Origin: Oligoflexia bacterium
GTDB lineage: Bacteria; Bdellovibrionota; Bacteriovoracia; Bacteriovoracales; Bacteriovoracaceae
Assembly: GCA_015231325.1 (NCBI GenBank)
Contig: JADGBS010000002.1
Span: 15,477-52,772, forward strand
DNA length: 37,296 bases
Direction: 5' to 3'
Below, piece by piece: positions 1-10,106 of this stretch; position 1 is the stretch's first letter; the number at the start of each line of letters is the position of its first letter. The position numbers were made by a program, and so were the translations under genes. Below the pieces are notes generated by a model, which had not been told where the DNA came from, searched no databases, and was given only the letters and a program-made list of their open reading frames with translations.

Positions 1-1685
<1,685 letters not shown>

Positions 1686-1740
1686 TTAAAGATATAGAAA
1701 CAGATCTCATCTAATAAATCTCATTTTTTGATTCAATCCC

Positions 1741-1773
1741 ATTATATGCGACAAATTGACGCAAGAAACGTCA
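1741..1773 (-). promoter_or_regulatory. Putative nifJ promoter with inverted-repeat operator
   Basis: On the minus strand a perfect TATAAT lies at 1746-1741, about 70 bases before the nifJ start. Just upstream, around the expected -35 position, is an inverted repeat TGACG-N7-CGTCA (1757-1761 with 1769-1773). No good -35 hexamer is visible, which would suit an activator-dependent promoter. The repeat is not a canonical FNR site (TTGAT-N4-ATCAA), so the regulator is unknown. The rest of 1671-1953 is AT-rich and carries no gene. Confidence 0.4.
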
Positions 1774-1812
1774 TAAATAGATAATCTTTAATAGAAAATG
1801 TAATAGGAAATT

Positions 1813-1847
1813 TTGACAATTTTAATGATCGCCTATCGTGTTATATA
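1813..1847 (+). promoter_or_regulatory. Possible promoter for pgeF
   Basis: TTGACA at 1813-1818 is followed by an extended -10-like TGTTATATA (TATATA at 1842-1847). The spacing is 23 bases, longer than ideal, so the extended -10 may act alone. This would start transcription about 100 bases before the pgeF ATG. Confidence 0.3.
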
Positions 1848-1870
1848 CAAAAAGGTTCAAGAAAAAAGAA

Positions 1871-1897
1871 TGATATTAATGATATTAATGATATTTT
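1871..1897 (+). repeat. 9-bp tandem repeat upstream of pgeF
   Basis: The unit TGATATTAA occurs twice perfectly (1871-1879, 1880-1888) and a third time as TGATATTTT. It lies between the putative promoter and the pgeF start, so it would be in the 5' leader. Confidence 0.6.
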
Positions 1898-1953
1898 TGA
1901 TGTTTTTAATAAAACAAACTAAGTGAATATGGATGTTTTAGAGATTATTCGCT

Positions 1954-2628
1954 ATGAAAAATGCCCCCTTGCAAAAATCTTTCCTTACCCTCACGCATCC
2001 ACCAGATGGTCATTACATCCATTGCCACCAAGTGCACGGCAACAATATTTGGGTCGTCACTCCAGGAAACCAAGAGCTATCTAGCGATACCAATGCTGAT
2101 GGGATTTTGCTCTATTTTAAAGATTGGGGTTTGGATTGGGATCAGGCCCAGGATAAGGAATTAAGAGGCCTTCCACCGCTTTGTATAAAAACCGCGGATT
2201 GTCTCCCTGTATTAGTTCTGGGCAGAAAAGGTGCAGCGGTAGTTCACGCGGGATGGAAGGGTATCCAAGGAAAGATATTGCTGAATCCAGTGCTCAACAC
2301 TATCGATCCTTACTATTTTTGCATCGGACCTGCAATTCAACGCTGCTGTTATCAAGTAGGTCCAGAATTTAAGAACGCACCACTCGCAAATACTTTTTCG
2401 GCATATTCTGTTGTTGATGCAACCTCACTTTTTCTAGATCTTCCTGCCTCCGCAAAAGGACAGATACTCAACAGCTACCCTCATGCTCAAGTCACAATTT
2501 CTCACGTCTGTACTTATTGCTCAAAATCCCCGGTACTTCACAGCTATCGTCGTGCTTGTCATACGCCCAGCACATCTAGTACGCCCGAAGAGCAAAAACA
2601 ACGCAATTATAATTTGTATTATTTTTGA
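1954..2628 (+). CDS. pgeF: PgeF/YfiH-family multicopper-polyphenol-oxidase-like protein (purine nucleoside phosphorylase type), short N-terminus
   Basis: Members of this family (YfiH, YlmD, PgeF) have been linked to purine nucleoside phosphorolysis or deamination and to peptidoglycan-editing phenotypes. The family signatures are present: HQVHG at 25-29, ADG at 48-50, TADCLPV at 80-86, HAGWKG at 98-103, and the CIGPAIQRCCYQVG segment. The expected Zn/active-site residues H28, C83 and H98 are intact, and the C-terminal CTYCSK...HSYRR matches the usual CTY...SYRR end. At 224 aa it lacks about 30-40 N-terminal residues (the usual STRxGGVS segment before HQVHG). A TAG stop lies in frame at 1939, so the missing part cannot be recovered upstream. 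It overlaps the convergent gene by 10 bases. The Shine-Dalgarno is weak. Confidence 0.88.
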   Translation: MKNAPLQKSFLTLTHPPDGHYIHCHQVHGNNIWVVTPGNQELSSDTNADGILLYFKDWGLDWDQAQDKELRGLPPLCIKTADCLPVLVLGRKGAAVVHAGWKGIQGKILLNPVLNTIDPYYFCIGPAIQRCCYQVGPEFKNAPLANTFSAYSVVDATSLFLDLPASAKGQILNSYPHAQVTISHVCTYCSKSPVLHSYRRACHTPSTSSTPEEQKQRNYNLYYF

Positions 2629-3587
2629 ATCAAATAGGCGTTGCCCACATAAATTTTTTCACTATTTACCGCATCACCTAGAACTATAGCTGCATCTGAA
2701 GCGGCGGTCTTATTGTCATCAACAAAGAATAGGCATTTTTTTTCTGGAAACAATCTCATGTATTCTTCCAAAAAAACCCCCTTAGAAACTTCCGCAGTAT
2801 AAAAAACTCCCCTATGATATCCAATTTCGCCTTTAGGTAGAGGCAATGAAGCCGAGGCGGGGGCGGGAGCCGGGGCCGAAGACAAAACTGGGGGCGGAGC
2901 TATTTTACTTGTTACATTTGCTATCAACTGTATGTATTTTCCTATTGTCTCGGCCGCCCCACTGCCAGATGGATCATAAAAAAATTCTCCTACACCCGCC
3001 CTGTCCATTTGAAATCGGGTTAAACGAGCATTCTCCCCGCTACTTTGCTGAGCGGCGATCTGAGCGACGGATGTATACGGGCGGAAAGTTAATCCTAATA
3101 TTTGTGGTGCTAGTTTGTCAGCAGAAAGTGACTCTCGAAGTTGTTGTAAAAAGGCCACGGATCCATTAACTTCATCCGTAGTAACCAGTACCCCCTCCTG
3201 AAACAAACCCTCCATTATGGTTCCATCTATATCGAAAAAAAACGTAGTATTCTTGTTGTTACACTCTTTGACATCCAAATAATCAGCAATCATGTTCTTA
3301 AACATATCATTAATGTAAGGTTCTTCAATTTGAGGTCCCTCAGTTTGAGAGCCTTCAGTTTGATATTCATCTTTCGATTCCTCGGATTGATTTAGTTCCC
3401 ATCCAATTGGTGAATGCATACGGACAGCTGATGGTAACAACGGTGACGGAGATACAAATGATGAGGAAGAAGGCATGCTCTCAATATCTAATGCTGCGCT
3501 TGCTGCGAAGGTCTTATTTTCAAATACGCTGAAAAGAATAAAAATATTTACAGCGTAGGTCATTAAGAATAGATAGTGTTGCTGCAT
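2619..3587 (-). CDS. Exported HAD-like protein, DUF2608-type
   Basis: The protein has an N-terminal hydrophobic stretch (YAVNIFILFSVF) and an ...TFAASA region that fits a signal peptide, so it should act in the periplasm or outside. A Ser/Pro- and Glu/Thr-rich segment (about 38-95) with repeated TEGSQTEGPQ leads into a HAD core. Motif I is FFFDIDGT (D119, D121), the motif II candidate is LGLTFR near 165, and motif IV is FFVDDNK (D290, D291). This arrangement resembles the DUF2608 family of secreted HAD-fold proteins; phosphatase activity is plausible but unproven. A Pro/Ala-rich insert (APAPAPASA) interrupts the core near residue 240. The start at 3587 has a good AAGGAG. It is convergent with pgeF and divergent from tatD. 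Confidence 0.72.
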   Translation of the reverse strand: MQQHYLFLMTYAVNIFILFSVFENKTFAASAALDIESMPSSSSFVSPSPLLPSAVRMHSPIGWELNQSEESKDEYQTEGSQTEGPQIEEPYINDMFKNMIADYLDVKECNNKNTTFFFDIDGTIMEGLFQEGVLVTTDEVNGSVAFLQQLRESLSADKLAPQILGLTFRPYTSVAQIAAQQSSGENARLTRFQMDRAGVGEFFYDPSGSGAAETIGKYIQLIANVTSKIAPPPVLSSAPAPAPASASLPLPKGEIGYHRGVFYTAEVSKGVFLEEYMRLFPEKKCLFFVDDNKTAASDAAIVLGDAVNSEKIYVGNAYLIQK

Positions 3588-3903
3588 TGCTTTTTCTCCT
3601 TCCTCACATTACAAATATACTGAAAAGTACAAACTTCATTATGCAGTAATTATTGTAATCGAACACCATTCAATCTAAAAAATAAATTGTATAAACTTTT
3701 TGTAAATCAATTTTATAGATTAATATACAGTAAAATTCTATACTTATATGAAGAAAATTATTGTAGTAACTACGTCGTAAATTATAACGAAGATCCAATT
3801 AAGAATTGTTTATGAGCAACTTTATCGGACTTCATCTGCTTTCGAGTGGATGTATCGTATAAAGAGTGGACGTAAAAAAGAAAAATGGATAGAATCGTTA
3901 AGT
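3588..3903. other. AT-rich intergenic region between divergent genes
   Basis: These 316 bases separate the minus-strand HAD-like gene from tatD. They are very AT-rich and must hold both promoters, but I see no convincing -35/-10 pair, hairpin, RNA gene or conserved short gene. The extreme right end (3850-3903) could encode an 18-residue extension of TatD if translation begins at 3850. Confidence 0.5.
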
Positions 3904-4722
3904 ATGGACACTCAACAAAAATCCTCGCAAAAATTTTTTGAAACCCACTGCCATCTTGATAGCATCAAGGGTTTATCTTTAGAAGAGGCGCTCGCCGAAG
4001 CAGAGTCTGTGGGCGTCGACAAATTTATTACCGTTACCACGGAAGTAGGAAATCTATCTTCACTTCTAGACATCGCCATGTCTCATCATTGCGTCTATAC
4101 CACTCAGGGGATCCACCCTCATGATGCCAAAAACTTTAACTCGGCCCTGATTCAAAACAATCTGCGTTTGAATAATATTCATCGTGCCAATAATTGCGTC
4201 AATAACAAAATTCTAGCGATTGGAGAAATCGGTCTCGATTATTACTATAATTTTTCTTCGGCCACCGAACAACGATGGGCATTTGAAGAACAGCTAAAAA
4301 TTGCCAGTGAATACAAATTACCAGTTATTATTCACTCGCGAGATGCTGACCAAGAGATGATTTCCATTTTAAAAAATGCAGCACCCTCGCTACAACGCAA
4401 AGGTGTACTCCATAGCTACAGCTCTGGTGTAGAACTAGCTGAAATGGCATTGAGCATGGGATTTTATCTGGGTTTCAATGGAATGATAACTTTTCAAAAG
4501 GCAGACAATGTACGACAAATTGTCGAAATAACACCAATAGAGCGCATCCTGTTAGAAACTGATTCTCCATATCTGGCACCAGTTCCCCATCGAGGGAAAG
4601 AAAACCATCCAGTATTTTTGCCTATAATTGCTGAGAAATTATGTGCAATAAAAAAAATTCCTCTTGATGAAGGATGCCAGCAAATCTACCAAAATTCTTG
4701 CCATTTGTTTGCTGTTTGCTAG
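3904..4722 (+). CDS. tatD: TatD-family metal-dependent deoxyribonuclease/hydrolase
   Basis: TatD proteins are TIM-barrel metallohydrolases with 3'-5' DNase and RNase activity and a role in DNA damage handling. All metal ligands are visible: H15 and H17 in FFETHCHLD, E108 in IGEIGLDYYY, H144 in VIIHSRD, H170 in VLHSYS, and D220 in LLETDSPYLAP. The first motif reads ETHCHLD where DTHCHLD is usual. There is an Asn-rich insert of roughly 20 residues between the IHPHDAK and GEIG motifs (NNLRLNNIHRANN...). I prefer the ATG at 3904, which puts the first motif at residue 11 as in the family; an in-frame ATG at 3850 would add 18 basic residues. Neither has a strong Shine-Dalgarno. The following exported gene starts 73 bases downstream. 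Confidence 0.93.
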   Translation: MDTQQKSSQKFFETHCHLDSIKGLSLEEALAEAESVGVDKFITVTTEVGNLSSLLDIAMSHHCVYTTQGIHPHDAKNFNSALIQNNLRLNNIHRANNCVNNKILAIGEIGLDYYYNFSSATEQRWAFEEQLKIASEYKLPVIIHSRDADQEMISILKNAAPSLQRKGVLHSYSSGVELAEMALSMGFYLGFNGMITFQKADNVRQIVEITPIERILLETDSPYLAPVPHRGKENHPVFLPIIAEKLCAIKKIPLDEGCQQIYQNSCHLFAVC

Positions 4723-4795
4723 ATTTTCGCTCAAGAATCTGCGAAGAGATGATAGAGTGGGAGTGCACGCGTATTTCCATAAACAGGAGCTATTT

Positions 4796-5626
4796 ATGAG
4801 TTTGTCCAACATTTTCTCTATTCTATGCCGCCTATGCCGCATCTCCCTATTTTTTATTGTTTCAGTCGGATTTTTGGTACACGATTCCTTTGGCGCTGCT
4901 GCTGGCGCTGCTGAAAATCCTCTAGCGAAAACTCCTACAAAGGGAGTTAAACGTCCTCACTCCTCCTCTTCACCATCAACTCCCATTCCAGCACCTGCTG
5001 TACCTGCGGATGTAAGTTCGTTATTAAGTCCAGATCGAATTCCAGTAAAGCTGACGCCAGCAAAGAGCACCGCTGGTATACGCGTTCGCAAACAGAATCC
5101 TCATCAAAACCGTACCAATCCACATGTAGAAGCGGAAATTTTGTCTGCTGATGAAAATAGCAACTTCATACGTATGCATGATCGAGTTAGCGTTTATTCC
5201 CAAGTAAATCAACTTGCTACAAATAGCAGTCTACCAAACCAAGAAGCTGCTGCTCATACCCACAATATGGAGTTGATCCACAGCGTGTTAATGAATGGAG
5301 ATGCTTATTTAACTGAGGACGGCGAAGTTATGTTTGTGTCAGAGGCCAATGTAAAGCTAAGTCTTAATTTGTCCAAACCATACTCGCAGGACCCAAAAAA
5401 GAGAAGAAAATTACGACAATTCAAAGATGAGAAATTTGTTACTATGACCTTTGGTTTTGAACATAATATGCAAGGGCAAAAGAACAATCCCTATTACCTT
5501 TATCATTTTTGTGTTTCAACCAATGTTAATCAGGAAATTTTAGAAAACGCGACTCCTGTGAACGTTCGTTTTATTACTGAAACCGACGGCGAAGGTGATT
5601 ACCTAGCAATTGAGGTAATTGATTGA
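4796..5626 (+). CDS. Exported hypothetical protein
   Basis: I do not recognise this 276-aa protein. The ATG at 4796 is set by AGGAG at 4785-4789; longer in-frame readings would run back into tatD. The N-terminus has a signal peptide with a long hydrophobic core (ISLFFIVSVGFLV) and a likely cleavage around SFGAAAGA. A Ser/Pro-rich linker (about 45-75) precedes a mixed C-terminal domain with several aromatic and charged segments (VMFVSEANVKLSLNL, MTFGFEHNM). No Cys pairs, metal motifs or known catalytic motifs are apparent. It may be co-transcribed with tatD, though the functions look unrelated. Confidence 0.7.
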   Translation: MSLSNIFSILCRLCRISLFFIVSVGFLVHDSFGAAAGAAENPLAKTPTKGVKRPHSSSSPSTPIPAPAVPADVSSLLSPDRIPVKLTPAKSTAGIRVRKQNPHQNRTNPHVEAEILSADENSNFIRMHDRVSVYSQVNQLATNSSLPNQEAAAHTHNMELIHSVLMNGDAYLTEDGEVMFVSEANVKLSLNLSKPYSQDPKKRRKLRQFKDEKFVTMTFGFEHNMQGQKNNPYYLYHFCVSTNVNQEILENATPVNVRFITETDGEGDYLAIEVID

Positions 5627-5887
5627 GCTTTTTAATCTAAAGTGCCAGCTCCCCTTGCACCCAAGCACACTTCTCCTCCCCCATTTTTTTCCATTATTAA
5701 CACCTTTTTCATTGAATTTTATTCAAGTTAAAACAGGTTATAGCCGTAAAGAAGTTTGATCGCAAAGAGATGCGCTGAACAAATATAAATATCAGCGACA
5801 TCAGCAATAGAAAAAGTGCAACTTAAAAAAATAAATCTAACATCTATGTTCGTTTCGCTCGTGCAGAAACATTCGGAGCAAACAAAT

Positions 5888-8800
5888 ATGAACAAAAAAT
5901 ATTTGTACAAATTCACACTGAATTTCATGTTAAAAAAATGCACCATGATGTTGATTCTCTTATCCATGTTTTTGCAATGGAATAGCAGCAGCACCATACT
6001 ACTATCAACCAGTTACGGCGCGGATGATGATGATGCTCCTCCTAGCGAACCGCCTCCACCCATACCCGTCCAACCCGTCCAAATCGAACGGAGAGCACCA
6101 GATTGGGTACAATACGTAGACCCCGCTACTGGGAACAAATACTACCACGACAAAACAACAAACAGAACTACATGGAACGCACCGGCCATATTCACAGACG
6201 CCAAAACCAAAATCAGATATTACAATAATCAACCGCCCCCTACTACGCCTACCAGAAGCAAAACACCGGCACGAACACCCACACCTGTCGCTGCAAACAG
6301 GAAACGTGACACAAAATATACAATCAATCTATGGGCCATTCATGGTCTACGTAATAAGCTTGAAAAGGCCGAGGCCAAAGGGGATACACGAGAGATAAGT
6401 CGTCTTAAGAATAAAATCAAAACAGAAGAAGGGATATTACGTAGTATACAGGAAAGTGATGATGCCGAACTAAGAAGAACCCGGCCCGAAGATTATGTTA
6501 CAGAAAGTACCAGAAGAACATCCCCCGCTGATGTGCCAGACGACGATGCTGTTTCCAGAAGGCCCAGTGCACCTGTTTCATTTGACCAAGAGCTCGCCAT
6601 GGCAGTAGAAAAACGGCGACAAAAGCTGGAAGCCGCCGCTCCCCTTGAGCAGTCACCTCCAACGCGCTCGAAAGTGGTCCCTACTGATACAAATCCCCCA
6701 TCAGTATTAAGACCCCCACCACCTCTTCTAAGTACAATGCCGGATGGGGCGGCACCGCCCCCGACCATACCACCATCACAAACTACAACTGAGGAACGTA
6801 TTAGAACATTAGAAAGTAAATCTTATCTAGATAGAACAGCTGAGGATGATTTGGAATTGGGAAGACTTCGTGACTTAAGAAGACTCAGTACCAGTGGTGT
6901 CAGTGCTTCTGCTTCTACGTCGCCACGCGCACCAGTTCCTTCTTCTGTCGCCTCCAGCACTGCTAGTGGCACTACCAGTGAATCAGCAATTCTACAATCA
7001 TCACCAAATGAACAAGAACGTAGAAGCATATTAGGTAAAATTGAACAACAGAGAAATCCCACCGCTACTTCCCAACGCCAGGGAGTCGCCCCCACCCTCG
7101 ACCAAAATGAGCTGGCACGACAATATTATGAGGCCCAAGGGAGGGCCCTGGGTTCTGGATCGCCAGAGGCTTCAGCTGCGGATTTTGCAACAATGAATAG
7201 AATAAAAACACAATTTGGAGGAAAGGCCCCACCTATACCACCAACACGGCCAATCAGCACAGTAGGATCACAACAAGAACTGCCTCCGGCCCCTCGAATG
7301 CTATCGGAGGTTGTTCCTGCTGATGCCCCTCCAACAACGCCATTGAAAGTGCCAACAGTTACCTCTCCACTGCCAGGCGCGCCACCTCTCCTAAGTACAA
7401 TACCGGAAGGGGCGCCTGTACCACAAACAACACGGCCAATGGACAATTCTCCCGCTGAGGAACGTGTTGAAAATACCCGCCATGCTATTACTCAAGAACA
7501 GGAAGCAGCAATTCTACAATCATCACCAAAGGAACTAGAACTAAGAAGAAAATTAATTATAGCTGAATACAAACAGAGAAATCGTGCAGCTGCTTCCTCT
7601 GCTGCGACTGCGACTCCAAATACTGCACCACCAGCAACATCTGCTATAGATAATGAAGGCTTTAATGTTAATCGCAATACGCTGGCACGCAGCGCTGATT
7701 CCACTGCGCGCACTGCTGCGACTGCGACTCCAAATACTGCACCACCAGCAACATCTGCTATAGATAATCCACCGACAACACCAACTCAGGAACGAACCAT
7801 CCAACTTAATGAGCACGAGCAATTGATCGTTAGGCCTCTATCGGCAGGAGCTGGATCATCAGAAGGGGAATATGAGTATGTTCGAGTTTTTAGCACTAGT
7901 ACAGGCGCGCAGCGCGAATCCACTATTAGCAGGAATGATGCCATGGAAAAAATTACCACGGCAAACGATAATATTTTAGCAGAGAATCTAAACAAAAGCT
8001 CTAGTGCCAAACCAAAACCTATCATTGCACCTTTAAGGATGATAGAAGAAAGTCTTCAGACGCCGACGCCGAGAACGACGCAGTCTCCAAGGGCCGCAAG
8101 TGCTTCCGCTGCTGCTGCCGCCGCTAAAGGCCCCACATGGCAAGCAACGATGATTGAAGACAATGATACTGGTGTGAAAAGATTTAGTCGCAACAACCAG
8201 AATCAGATTTTAATTAACGACGGTACTTCAGGGTCGATAAAACCGGCCATTGAAGGAGCGCCTGATGCCAAAGGTAGAATTCCCTTATATGTAGATGATC
8301 AAAAGACTCCGCTAACCGACTCTAACGGCGTACGTCTGTACAGAGATAATCAAGGCACGGTGGTTTCTTACAAAGCTGATATTAGAAGTTCTGCACGGGT
8401 AGCGGATCAGAATGATGACAACACCCAAGAAGGTGTCGGCGGCCGACGAGGAACAACAACCGCAGAATCGACAGCAACGACACAACGAAGACAATCCACA
8501 ACTCCGGCAGCTGGTGGGGAAACTGAAGACAGTTTAGGTGCCAGTACTCGACGAGGAACAACAACCGTAGCAACAGACACAAGCGATACAGAATCGACAG
8601 CAACGACACAACGAAGACAATCCACAATTCCGGCGGCCGATGGGGAAACTGAAAACAGTTACGGAAAAAAGCTAGGTGGATCATTGTCAGTAAGTCTTTT
8701 CGCTGGAATGGGACTTGCCATTGGACAATTAATAAAAAGGATCATTCTATGCGAACAAGAAAAGAACATCACCGCAAATGCCAAAGCATTAAAGTCTACA

Positions 8801-10069
8801 GAGACAGATATGATTCCAACGGTAAATTGCCCTGTCTCTGGAATGTATTGTAAAGAAGGAGAAGAAAGCTGCAACGCTACAGTACACTGGGCCATTGAGG
8901 GATATAAAGTGGTGTTTCCATTCATTATCACTTTTATGAGACCGTTAATTATGTCCCCAAATCCACCTAGCGCATCAGGTCCTTGGGGCAGATTTTTCTT
9001 TTCACTTCTAAATTGGGCAGTTGATGCCTTCGCTCTCGATACTACATATAGCGCTTATGTTGAGACAGAAAATAGAAATGGCAAATTAGAAGAGCTCATT
9101 AAGACAATGAAGTCGGCAAATAAAAAAACCATGACGTTAAATAATCACGATGAAGACACACCCAAGGAAATACATGCTGCTACCCAAGAACTGCTTGCCA
9201 ATATTAAACAAAAAATCGATCGCTATACGAAAGTACTGGGACAACAACAAATCGAACTGATTATGGCAAATGCCGTTGCAAACACCCCAGCTTCCTCTCG
9301 CTCTGGAAAAATTACTCCGAAAAAAATATGCATAGACAAGGCACTAAAATACGACACTAAGTGCGCTTGCGCCCTCAACAATACCTGTCATAAAATAGAT
9401 ATCGACTCATTGCCCCCATCTATAAAAAAGCATGCAGAAATCCTGCAAGTAGTCAATCTACTGAATAGAGTTGCCGAAGGGAAAATTCATCCGACTGATT
9501 TAGATCCAAAATATATGATGAAAACTGCAAAAAAGATAGCATCGCTGACAGCTAAAATACAACACTCACTGCCTGAAACTGTAGCAAAATCGGGAAATCC
9601 TAATGCCATAAAAAATCTCAATAAAATAAAAGGAAAGATCGGAGTTGAGAACGCCTTACAACAGCTAATCGGCATCGCAAAAAATCCTCAACTACAACAA
9701 CTGGCAAAGATTTTTTCCGAGGCAAAATCATTGTCCGCAGCAACTAAAGGAACACATTTTGACATTAGTAAAATGAACATGAGCATGAGCATGAGCACGG
9801 ACATGAATATGAACATGGAAAAAATTAACTATCCATTAATGACCGGCGGCACAGCAAGCAAAGAAGACACCAACAAATTGGCCCAAAGCAGGGTTATTGC
9901 TGCTGAAAAAAATATTCCTAAAACGGATAGTGGAAAAAGTGTAGAAGAGATACTTCGTACTGAAAAATACAAGGTAAAAAGCATCGAAACCCGCCCAGAA
10001 ATAAATATTTGGGAGATGATTTCTGGGCGATACAAAAAGAAAGAAGCGCTATGGGGAGTAAATCCATAA
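5888..10069 (+). CDS. Large exported protein with N-terminal WW domain, proline-rich repeats and membrane-active C-terminal region
   Basis: This 1393-aa protein has no overall match that I recognise. The start at 5888 follows GGAG and gives a Lys-rich n-region and hydrophobic core (MMLILLSMFL) ending near SYGA, a signal peptide. A GTG at 5816 would add 24 residues. Residues 70-99 match a WW domain: W73, Y85-Y86, the YYHDKTTNRTTW segment, W96 and P99. A short coiled coil follows (about 153-195). Then come about 700 residues of Pro/Thr/Ser/Ala-rich sequence with internal duplications, including polyproline runs (RPPPPLL) and an SH3-ligand-like PPIPPTRP. Hydrophobic segments at about 928-953 and 1007-1022 flank a Cys-containing stretch (C-P-V-S-G-M-Y-C). 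A second Cys cluster (CACALNNTC) lies near 1160. A Met-rich low-complexity run (MNMSMSMSTDMNMNM) is near 1297. A partner gene follows after 37 bases. Surface adhesion or interaction with other cells is an inference. Confidence 0.8.
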   Translation: MNKKYLYKFTLNFMLKKCTMMLILLSMFLQWNSSSTILLSTSYGADDDDAPPSEPPPPIPVQPVQIERRAPDWVQYVDPATGNKYYHDKTTNRTTWNAPAIFTDAKTKIRYYNNQPPPTTPTRSKTPARTPTPVAANRKRDTKYTINLWAIHGLRNKLEKAEAKGDTREISRLKNKIKTEEGILRSIQESDDAELRRTRPEDYVTESTRRTSPADVPDDDAVSRRPSAPVSFDQELAMAVEKRRQKLEAAAPLEQSPPTRSKVVPTDTNPPSVLRPPPPLLSTMPDGAAPPPTIPPSQTTTEERIRTLESKSYLDRTAEDDLELGRLRDLRRLSTSGVSASASTSPRAPVPSSVASSTASGTTSESAILQSSPNEQERRSILGKIEQQRNPTATSQRQGVAPTLDQNELARQYYEAQGRALGSGSPEASAADFATMNRIKTQFGGKAPPIPPTRPISTVGSQQELPPAPRMLSEVVPADAPPTTPLKVPTVTSPLPGAPPLLSTIPEGAPVPQTTRPMDNSPAEERVENTRHAITQEQEAAILQSSPKELELRRKLIIAEYKQRNRAAASSAATATPNTAPPATSAIDNEGFNVNRNTLARSADSTARTAATATPNTAPPATSAIDNPPTTPTQERTIQLNEHEQLIVRPLSAGAGSSEGEYEYVRVFSTSTGAQRESTISRNDAMEKITTANDNILAENLNKSSSAKPKPIIAPLRMIEESLQTPTPRTTQSPRAASASAAAAAAKGPTWQATMIEDNDTGVKRFSRNNQNQILINDGTSGSIKPAIEGAPDAKGRIPLYVDDQKTPLTDSNGVRLYRDNQGTVVSYKADIRSSARVADQNDDNTQEGVGGRRGTTTAESTATTQRRQSTTPAAGGETEDSLGASTRRGTTTVATDTSDTESTATTQRRQSTIPAADGETENSYGKKLGGSLSVSLFAGMGLAIGQLIKRIILCEQEKNITANAKALKSTETDMIPTVNCPVSGMYCKEGEESCNATVHWAIEGYKVVFPFIITFMRPLIMSPNPPSASGPWGRFFFSLLNWAVDAFALDTTYSAYVETENRNGKLEELIKTMKSANKKTMTLNNHDEDTPKEIHAATQELLANIKQKIDRYTKVLGQQQIELIMANAVANTPASSRSGKITPKKICIDKALKYDTKCACALNNTCHKIDIDSLPPSIKKHAEILQVVNLLNRVAEGKIHPTDLDPKYMMKTAKKIASLTAKIQHSLPETVAKSGNPNAIKNLNKIKGKIGVENALQQLIGIAKNPQLQQLAKIFSEAKSLSAATKGTHFDISKMNMSMSMSTDMNMNMEKINYPLMTGGTASKEDTNKLAQSRVIAAEKNIPKTDSGKSVEEILRTEKYKVKSIETRPEINIWEMISGRYKKKEALWGVNP
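6095..6184 (+). other. WW domain coding segment
   Basis: The segment encodes a 30-residue unit with the complete WW signature: first Trp, Tyr-Tyr pair, Thr-rich turn, second Trp and final Pro. YY to second W is nine residues, as in eukaryotic WW domains, and W-to-W distance is 23. It directly follows a polyproline tract (PPPPIP) and precedes another (PPPTTP), so intramolecular binding is possible. A second, degenerate copy may start at about residue 103 (TKIRYYNNQ). Confidence 0.7.
7601..7768 (+). repeat. Exact 54-bp direct repeat inside the WW-domain gene
   Basis: Bases 7601-7654 and 7715-7768 are identical over 54 bases, encoding AATATPNTAPPATSAIDN twice at a 114-base (38-codon) period. 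The perfect identity at the nucleotide level indicates a recent duplication or ongoing recombination. Confidence 0.9.
8443..8661 (+). repeat. Imperfect in-frame duplication in the WW-domain gene
   Basis: Two copies of a unit encoding RRGTTT...ESTATTQRRQST-PAA-GETE lie side by side. The most conserved part starts at 8465 and again at 8591 (126 bases, 42 codons apart) with only a few substitutions. It sits just before the first C-terminal hydrophobic segment. Confidence 0.85.
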
Positions 10070-10106
10070 ACAAAAAAGCAAAAAAACCTCAAAAAGGGCC
10101 CTCAAT

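Noticed and set aside
4664..4795. Longer N-terminus for the exported protein ending at 5626
   Set aside because: It would overlap tatD out of frame and place basic residues before the signal peptide; AGGAG at 4785 supports the ATG at 4796.
6005..8931. Many long open frames opposite the WW-domain gene
   Set aside because: The low-complexity, Pro/Thr/Ala-rich coding strand makes stop-free antisense frames likely; they are Gly/Val/Cys-rich noise without start signals.
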